Under the pieces are notes generated by a model. That model searched no databases and was not told where the DNA came from. It saw only the letters and a list, made by a program, of their open reading frames with translations. A stretch of DNA of 64,000 nucleotides, taken from Gambelia wislizenii (lineage: Eukaryota; Chordata; Lepidosauria; Squamata; Crotaphytidae). Position numbers and translations under genes: made by a program. The stretch is from contig JAUMIR010000003.1 of the NCBI GenBank assembly GCA_030847615.1, forward strand, positions 30,688,501-30,752,500. The letters are read 5' to 3'. This document shows positions 57,089-64,000 of the stretch, in pieces. Each line of letters opens with the position of its first letter. The first letter of the stretch is position 1.

Positions 57089-58080
57089 AAAATCAAAAAG
57101 GCTAAAAACCTTGTCCCTAATCCCCCATTCAAACACTTGGCTACTTAAAAGTACCGTAAAACAACAATAACAGTAACAACAAGTATGATGATGATGATGA
57201 TGATGATGATCACTATAGTAGGTTACAAGGCCCACACCATAGTTCAAGTCACTAGGATTTGACTAGGTCTCACAAGGCCATACCCATCTAGGGCCCGCAG
57301 GCCAATCCCATAAAACAGACCCTAAAGGCCTTCTTTAACAGCCAAGCCAAAAGCAGATTACATGCCCCAAACTCCCCATGTGTGATTCAGGACAAATGGG
57401 CCTGCTGTCCAGCACTAGGCCCAATAATCTGGGCCAATCGTAGGCCAGAAAAACAGGCCCAATACTTGGCACAGGCCTGCAAGGCCCAAGGCATGCCCCA
57501 TTCATGGCATAGGCCTCACAGGCTCAGCACAAAATATAAAAACACCCCAGCAGGCTGTACCCCTCACAGGGTCGTGAGGAACCAGGCTGCACAACATAGC
57601 CATTTGGTCCACCCAGTATCAGCCAAGGGCCTAAATATAGGTCATAATCCAGCCCATGAGGGCCTGAAAACAACCACCTATGTGGCTACAAAGAGGGGTA
57701 GGGGTGCTGTAAAACACAACTGCAATTGAGACCCCAATGGGGGGGGGAGAGATATGGCCCACAGTAGGAAGCCAAAGGTCAACCCGTCCTGATCGAAGCG
57801 CCAATGAGGGAACAAATACTGCCCTTGGCGGGGATCCCTGTGAGCCAGCCCTCAAGCTATGCCGCTGCTGCAGCTCAAGCCAAGAAAACAGCCCCCCTCC
57901 CACCAGGGCCCTGCCAGGCTGATGGATAACCAAATACAGCCAAGCAGTAAAAGATACCAAGCCGTTCTGCCAGACAATGTTTCCCCAATGAGCTAGCTCC
58001 CCCGTCTATTCTCTAGTGAAGAGGAGGAGCCGAGGGGCGGAAGGGGCTTAAATTGCCTCTGGCCCCACCCCTCACTCTCC
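57089..58080 (-). other. Leader of the Gag-like remnant, GGCC-rich
   Basis: Upstream (on the minus strand) of the Gag-like frame is about 900 bp with many GGCC words, most dense in 57,270-57,660 (AGGCC, GGGCC, TTGGCC), and a (GAT)n run at 57,185-57,210. Frames of 105-115 codons on both strands overlap here and look accidental. The region ends near the CpG-richer stretch 57,990-58,080. It may be the 5' region of the same retrotransposon. Confidence 0.35.
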
Positions 58081-58598
58081 CGTGTGTGGCACAGGCACCA
58101 TGATGTCATCAGTCCTGGCCTCTTTCCCCCTCATGCCTGGCAAAACCCGTCTCTCCCCTGCACAGCTGTGCCAGTTGTGGGACAAATTGGATTACAGAAA
58201 CCCTTGAAGGAGAGAGGGGTGAGTGCTTTTCTTTTAGCCAGCATCTTTCCCTTGCTGTTTAATGACTTGGCCTAAATATTTTTACAGATAAGTTGCTTAT
58301 TCTTTTCCTCCACCATATCAGGTTTATCTACAGATCACTGATTTACACATTTATAACTTAGGGCAAAACTACATACTATGTTGAATGAATAGCTTAAGTT
58401 ATGTCTTCATTATTTTTCCTTTCCTTCATTACAGATGCAGTTAGATTGTTACCAGTACCACAGTGCTCAGCGAGGAGATGCTTATGCCTTTGTTCCTCAG
58501 TTGCATTTGGAACAAAAATCCCCCCCTGGTGAGCTGAGGGAATTAAAAAAAATAAAAAACACTGGTACCAAAGGTCGCTTTAACCTCAAGCCTCATAG
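58081..58598. other. No gene recognised
   Basis: Unassigned sequence; two 63-65-codon frames are not recognisable. Confidence 0.45.
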
Positions 58599-58824
58599 GC
58601 TGTTGCCACACTGCAGAAATAATGCAGTTTGACACTGATTTAACTGCTATGGCTAAATGCAGCCATAGAATTCTGGCATTTGTAGTTTTCAGAGATATTT
58701 AGCCTTCTCTGTCAGTGAGCACTGCCACAACAAACTACAAATCCCAGGATCCCACAGGATGAAGCCATAATAGTAAAAAGTGGTGTCATACTAAATTATT
58801 TGTGCACTATGGCAGCAGTCATAG
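58593..58824. mobile_element. Palindromic ~218-bp MITE, copy 3
   Basis: The element (58,599-58,818) begins GCTGTTGCCACACTGCAGAA and ends with the complement of a similar sequence (GTGCACTATGGCAGCAG). A 6-bp direct repeat, TCATAG, flanks it. The interior matches the copies at 27.7 and 44.0 kb: TGCAGTTTGACACTG, TTTAACTGCTATGGC, AACAAACTACAAATCCCAGG. Confidence 0.82.
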
Positions 58825-59768
58825 TCACATAGAGAGAGGCTAATTTTCATCATGAATATATCTGAGGGAAAAGGGGGGGGAGGAACTCCCCAGACACTTG
58901 AAGTTCCTAATGACAATTGTCTGTCTTATTCTTATAATTTTTGAAAGAACACAATGCTTTATTTAACATAATGTGTTGTTGGGTTCTAGTGTTTCTACTT
59001 ATAAGCCTTCCCTCCACATACATGCATCACCCAATGTGGTGCTAATGGAAAATTTCCCCCTAAGTCCCATAGCTGTGTCGAGTTGCAATTATTCATAAAA
59101 ATCACAGGAAGGGGAGGATGGGCATTCCCAATGAAATGGGACAAAAATATGAATTCCTAGCTATTCTGAATATACTTTGTAAAAACTTTTCTGATGAATT
59201 ACTTGCCCCCACCAAAAATAATGTATAAAAACATCCTGTGCACCATTTCATATCCTTCCTTGTCTTATTGTGAAACTTACTGCCTGCCTGCCTGCCTTCT
59301 TTTCTTTTCTTTTCTTTTATTCTTTCTTTCTTTCTTTTGTTAATTCACTTCATCAGGCAATCCTAATGAACTGCTATTCCTAGAGTCTCAAGTGACAAAA
59401 GCTCATGATGCTGTGCCATTGATCTTAATGGAGCTGGACCGAACCCATGGAGCTAACAGACAATGCTCTATGAATTAGCCACTCTGCAAACCTTTGCTTC
59501 TTGCCTCTTCTATTCACTGACAATTCTATGTAGGCCAGCAATCCATTGCAAAGCTATAATGCCTAAAATAGTGACGGATAATACCAATTTGAGAGCAACA
59601 TTGCTACTGCAGTCTCCCAGAGCTGTGTGAGGTGTTCTGGAAAGAATTTCCCACTTGTGCCATAATTATACTAATAATGATGAACTTGTTTTGTACTGCT
59701 AAAATAAGATTGCTCTTCCAGATAAAGAGCTCAAGCCAGTAACAATTGTCTTTCAAGTCACCAAGCCA
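58825..59768. other. No gene recognised; (TGCC)n/(TTTC)n at 59,281-59,337
   Basis: Unassigned sequence with a compound microsatellite. Confidence 0.5.
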
Positions 59769-60308
59769 ACATGTTTAAATATTTGAAGAGCAATCATATT
59801 GAGGATGGAGCAAGCTTGTTTTCCACTGCTCCAGAGACTAAGTCTTGGAGCAATGGACTCAAACTACAGGAAAAGACATTCCACCTAAACGTTAGGAAGA
59901 ACTGCCCAAGAGTAAAAGCTGGTCGACAGTGAAACGCACTGCCTCGGAGTGACACTAGCATTAGCACTAGCACATTTCTATACCGCTTTATAGTGCTAAG
60001 CACTCTCTAAGCAGTTTCCAATGTTTTAGCTGATTGCCCCCAATAAGCTGGATACTCATTTTATCAACCTACAGAAGGATGGAAGGCTGAGTCAACCTGG
60101 AACCCTTCAGGATCGATCTCACAACACTGTGGCTGCAGTAAAAGCATTTAACCTTTTTGCCACCAGGGAGTGGGTGGAATCTCCATCTTCAGAGGTTTCT
60201 AAACAGAAGCTGGTTGGCCATCTGTTGGACATGCTTTGATTGTGTGTTCCTGCATGGCAGTGGGTTGGACTGGATGGCCCTTGTGGTCTCTTCCAGCTCT
60301 ATGATTCC
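59769..60308 (+). mobile_element. CR1 LINE 3' end, split by a SINE
   Basis: Starts in the last ORF2 codons (TTTAAATATTTGAAGAGC) and continues into the 3' untranslated region, with words shared with 5,335-5,460: AAACTACAGGAAAAGACATT, CCACCTAAACGTTAGGAAGA. After the SINE it resumes with GTGGAATCTCCATCTTCAGA and ends GGTTGGACTGGATGGCCCTT plus CTCTATGATTCC. Confidence 0.93.
59952..60166 (-). mobile_element. tRNA-derived SINE inserted in CR1
   Basis: On the minus strand: CCCTGGTGGCAAAAAGGTTA (A-box region), GTGAGATCGATCCTGA (B-box region), CCTTCCATCCTTCTGTAGG and the tail AGCACTATAAAGCGGTATAG. It is the same family as 32,389-32,668, with a different tail subtype. GGAGTG stands on both sides (59,946-59,951 and 60,167-60,172), a short target duplication made from CR1 sequence. 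Confidence 0.9.
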
Positions 60309-62145
60309 AAGTCCAAAGCCTCTGGAATACCAAAGATTGAGAACCACTAGTCCAGAAGAATTACTTATTAGTAACATAGCTTTGCACATGCTTTTATGGA
60401 ACAATGAGAGGTAACTTATATTACCATCCCAAAGTATCATAATAAGCAAGAGTGAAGTTACTTTATGAAATAATAAGTAACAGTTTCCAATTACTTTCAA
60501 AAATTATTTTAAAAGGACATTTTGTCAGCAGCTTTGAAAAAGTTTTATGGTATTCTGTTATCCTGCCTAAGGTTCTTCCCCTCAAAAAAGCAATGGGAAG
60601 TAATGGAAAAGTAATTATTAGCACTGCAAATAACTCAATCAGCTACTCTTAAACATTGAAAGGAAATGGTTTTATTTTTCAAACAATTTAACACAAAACA
60701 GGAATATATCGTTTTTAAAAAGTAACTTTCCAGAATCTGCATCTGTATGTGAGGCTGTTGCTTCTTCTTGTCCCCAAACAAAATGCTGGCCAACTTGCTA
60801 TCAGCAATAGTCATTTAAGTATGCTGTTCCTAAACCATTTATGGATTAGACTTGAATAATTTCCAGAAAAGCATTGAGAGAAGAATGGTATTTCTGTATG
60901 TGCTTTGGTTCCAGAATAGCAAGTTAAAGGGTTCATTTAAAAATATGAAGCAACAAATTTTCAGATGTTTGAAAAGTTACTTTGTTGGATTACATCTTTC
61001 CACATGGGGTTTATATTCTTAAAAAGTAACTTATCTACACTCTGGAGATTCCTCTCTGTCCCTCCTACTAGCTTAGATTGCTTAATACTTGATTTGGATG
61101 GAAGGCCAGAGTAACAGATATCCATATTTCAGAATCTATTAAAAATGAGGCAGGTGAAACATGCAGCCTGATGTTGGTAAGTATTTTCAATCTTCACTTC
61201 AGTTCACTTTCAACTGCAACAATATATGTTACAATGAGAAAGTGAGAGAAATTTGGGGAATTTTAAAAAAAAGAAGAAGAAGAACAGGAGTAATAAACCT
61301 GCAGTTCTCTCTGGAACTCTGACCCTGGACAGCAAATAAGATCAATATGTTATTACTCCTACCAGGTCAGGGTACGTAGCCCTTTGGAAAGAGGATACAC
61401 CTCTTTGAATTGGTTTGTCCTCTCATATTGAATTGTCCTGGCTTCCCATATACATCAAAATAGATCAGGGACATCCTTGGGGATAAAGGCCATAGATATT
61501 TATTTCCTTTGCACTTTCTGTATGTGAAAGAGCATGCCTTCATGAAAGCTCTAAGATTTCATTTGTGGCAACTTCTCCCCTCCCCGTTTTGGCATCATTG
61601 CTCTGCTCCTGTATTTTCACTTCTCATTTGCTTTTAATGTGCTTAAGGAAACTGGGCTCATGAAACAAAATTTGTGACTTGCTTTTCTTTTCTTTCCATC
61701 ATCTGTCTCCAGTTCTTGCCTGAAAAGTAAAATAATAAAATAAACATTTTAAAAGCAATTATTTTTGAAACACAATAATATCCCCCACCCACCATACATG
61801 TGTGCATGTGGGCACACACACACACACACACACACACACCACTCCTTGCTTTTATAGAAAGAGCACAAGGCTTTGGGATGGATACATCTACTAGTCTGTG
61901 TATATTTAAATTCAGCTGAAAGGCTATTGGGATAAATTACCGTTATTAAAAAACTGTAAAGTTCCTAAAGAGTCTTAAGAGGTTAGTCACAAGATACTTT
62001 CGTGTGTGCATGCACATGAGCGCATATGTTTAACTTACATTCCTGAACTGAGGCAGGGAAAAATGGATATGGACAGATAGCTACGGATGGACATACAGTA
62101 TCTATGGATAGACTTTCCTGCCCCCTCTCCCCTGTTTCTAGTGAG
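60309..62145. other. No gene recognised; (CA)n at 61,812-61,839
   Basis: Unassigned sequence with a CA microsatellite. Short frames only. Confidence 0.5.
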
Positions 62146-62930
62146 AGGGCCTGTGAGAGGGTCTCTTTTGTCCTTTGCTGAGCATAGCATTTCTTGATCT
62201 ACAGACCAACCAAGAAGATCCAAGAAATACTACACTCAGCGAAGGACAAAAGAGACCCTCTCAGAGCCACAGGAGTTTACAGCATACCATGCAGCTGTGG
62301 ACAAGTCTACATAGGGAACACAAAACATAGTGTGAAAACACAAATCAAGGAACTTGAGAGACACTGCAGACTGGGCTAGCCAGAAAAATCAGCAGTAGCA
62401 GAACATGTTAAACCAACCAGGACAGAAAATGTTATTTTAAAAAAACAGAAATTCTGGACCAGGCCAACAACTATCATGTCAGAATGCACAGAAAAGTTAT
62501 TGAAATCCACAAACACCTGGACAACTTCAACAGGAAAGAAGAAACCCTGAAAGTAAACAAAGTTTGGCTACCAGTCCTGAAAAACACCAAAATCAAAACT
62601 CAACACATGCAAAGGAACTTTACCCAGGGACAGGGGGGATTTCCAGCAGACAATGGACCATTAGCGAAACAGACACTAATTATCCTTGAATATCTTCCCC
62701 CAGGAACCAGCCATTCAAATACCCAAATTTACATATCCTCTCCATCAGGGACTCACAGTATATAAACCACACACACCCCTACACCACCATTCTCTGAAGA
62801 TGCTAGCCAAAGATGCAGGCAAAACATCAGGAATAAACTCTTCCAGAACATGGCCTCACAACCTGGGGAAAAAAACATGGAAAACCTATGGATGCTGGCT
62901 CTGAAAGCCTTTGACTTCACAATAAAGTAC
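62146..62930 (+). mobile_element. Penelope-like element with GIY-YIG endonuclease region
   Basis: The best PLE copy. The plus-strand frame has SAKDKRDPLRATGVYSIPCS at about 62,240-62,290 and CGQVYIGNTK: the GVY...YIG pair is the GIY-YIG endonuclease signature (GVY at 62,272-62,280, YIG at 62,308-62,316). A nonsense codon follows at LG-stop (62,379), then, after a frameshift near 62,430, IEIHKHLDNFNRKEE and VNKVWLPVLKNTK. The tail has TGCTAGCCAAAGATGCAGGC and AACATGGCCTCACAACC. The first ~55 bp is an inverted copy of its own start (see separate entry). The RT domain is absent. Confidence 0.93.
62155..62262. repeat. Inverted PLE start (47-bp arms)
   Basis: 62,155-62,200 is the complement of 62,216-62,262 with a few mismatches (GAGAGGGTCTCTTTTGTCCT pairs with the copy ending ACCCTCTC). 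The minus arm encodes the same SAKDKRDPL word. Two PLE starts thus stand head to head. Confidence 0.9.
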
Positions 62931-63129
62931 ATGGTTTGTCTAGTCCAATATGCTATTAACACAGGAGCCACCCAGAAGCATGTGGGAAGCTAACAAGCAT
63001 GAGATGTGCACACTAGCATCCTGCTTTTTTGCATTCGATGACATCAGGTATTCCAACAATTTTCTTAAAGTACGCTTTAAAAAATATTTTAACAGATTTA
63101 GCAACTGCCCTCTCCCATTAAAACTATGA

Positions 63130-63411
63130 AATTATGTCTAACAAAATGAATTTCTACAGAGAGAAATGTAAGGTTGTACACTTGGGAAGAAAAAATGAAA
63201 TGCACAGATATAGGATGGGTTAAATCTGGCTTGACAACAATACATGTGAAAGAGATCTAGGAGTCTTAGTAGACCACTAGCTGAATATGAGTCAGCAGTG
63301 TGATGTGGCAGCTAAAAAAACCCAATACAATGGTAGACTTCAACAAAAGGAGTATAGTGTCTACATTGAGGGAAGTAATAATACCACTGTACTCTGCTTT
63401 GGGCAGACATC
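63130..63411 (+). mobile_element. CR1 LINE fragment, cut off by an LTR
   Basis: Matches 4,830-5,080 of the first CR1: the GAAATGCACAGATATAGGAT word, ACATGTGAAAGAGATCTAGG, ATGAGTCAGCAGTGTGA and GGGAAGTAATAATACCACTG. The frame is decayed (TAG in place of a sense codon at about 63,280). CR1 sequence stops where the LTR starts. Confidence 0.9.
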
Positions 63412-64000
63412 TGTTATCATGCCTAACACCCCTTTCCTATAATATTTAATAATTTGACAATATTGAGACACTTCACAAGGTCTAGTAGATGGGGGTGGAC
63501 CATAGATGAGATCAGATGGAGGTCACCAGGACCTAAAGAAGGTGTTGTGGAAAACTTCAAGCAGACACACCCAAGATAGGATTAAGTGAAGCTCATAACA
63601 CAGCCATCAAAATGGAATGTGCTAATCCCCTCTTGGGCATCCTTGGCAATGAGTCATATCATAAACAAACAATTGACCAGAACAACCATTATCCCCAGAA
63701 AACATTCATTCACACGCTTCCCATACTACAATACAGAGGTTGTCATAAACCCATCAATTATAATATCTCAGCCATTGACATCAATCAGCAGAAAAATAGT
63801 TTCTTTTGTTTAAACGGTAGGAAATCCATCTATGTGTTGTTCTAAGCCCAAACACCACTTCAGGACACAAAATACAAATATTTATTAGTCCCCAACAATA
63901 CCTTTGTGTGCCACAGTTGGGTACCATCACTCTGTCAAAATGCTGTGCCACCCTCACTTCCAAGTCTGAGTCTCTTCACTGTATGGATCTGTACTCTTCA
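63412..64000 (+). mobile_element. LTR, running off the window end
   Basis: Begins TGTTATCATGCC and aligns with 41,547-42,020: TTCACAAGGTCTAG, CACACCCAAGATAGGATTAA, GCAATGAGTCAT and CATAAACCCATCAA. The 3' third lies beyond the window if its length is like that of the other copy. Overlapping 75-77-codon frames here are accidental. Confidence 0.65.

Noticed and set aside
57185..57247. Polyhistidine N-terminus on the minus-strand frame
   Set aside because: Translation of a (GAT)n microsatellite upstream of the likely start at 57,088.

Overview
The window looks like nuclear DNA of a squamate reptile, most likely a lizard. The reason is its mix of mobile elements: chicken-type CR1 and L2 LINEs, L1, a BovB (RTE) fragment, Penelope-like elements (PLEs) with a GIY-YIG endonuclease, a 5S-rRNA-derived SINE with a BovB-like tail, tRNA-derived SINEs, and several families of short palindromic DNA transposons. 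I recognised no functional host gene, tRNA, rRNA or CRISPR array. All open frames with recognisable coding content are remnants of retrotransposons, apart from one unassigned 84-codon frame (55,217-55,468).

Layout. 1-4.6 kb: a mariner/Tigger-type MITE and two PLE 3' ends in opposite orientation. 4.6-11.4 kb: a CR1 3' half, a degenerate AT-rich repeat with two perfect palindromes, a ~740-bp dispersed repeat and a 99-bp minisatellite. 11.9-17.4 kb: a cluster of inverted-repeat elements whose ends resemble GGA(C/G)(T/A)TTATCA, including a 329-bp near-perfect hairpin (12,576-12,904). 18-19.2 kb: a CR1 next to one of four copies of a ~330-bp repeat. 19.2-24.2 kb: apparently unique DNA. 24.7-32.7 kb: another inverted-repeat MITE, L2 tails, a palindromic MITE inside the 330-bp repeat, a PLE, an apparently 5'-inverted L1 and a SINE. 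34.1-34.7 kb: a TA-flanked DNA transposon with a possible Ty1/copia Gag scrap inside. 36.3-38.3 kb: a zinc-finger C-terminus of another LINE joined to the longest L2 copy. 40.4-45.5 kb: the fourth 330-bp repeat, the 5S SINE, an LTR split by an L2, a palindromic MITE and two L2 tails. 47.3-48.9 kb: a second ~740-bp repeat inside LTR-like sequence. 50-58.1 kb: a hAT MITE with an 8-bp duplication, an L1 with a 14-bp duplication interrupted by a CR1, a BovB piece and a Gag-like retrotransposon remnant with a GGCC-rich leader. 58.6-64 kb: another palindromic MITE, a CR1 split by a SINE, a PLE with an inverted start, and a CR1 cut off by an LTR that runs off the end of the window.

The elements form no operon or pathway. 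What they record is nesting order: CR1 after L1, SINE after CR1, L2 after LTR, LTR after CR1, MITE after the 330-bp repeat. I found no convincing new biological system. The best candidates for something undescribed are the 329-bp hairpin, the related-termini transposon group, the two unclassified dispersed repeats and the zinc-finger LINE terminus. All family names come from recognising motifs by eye; no database search was run.
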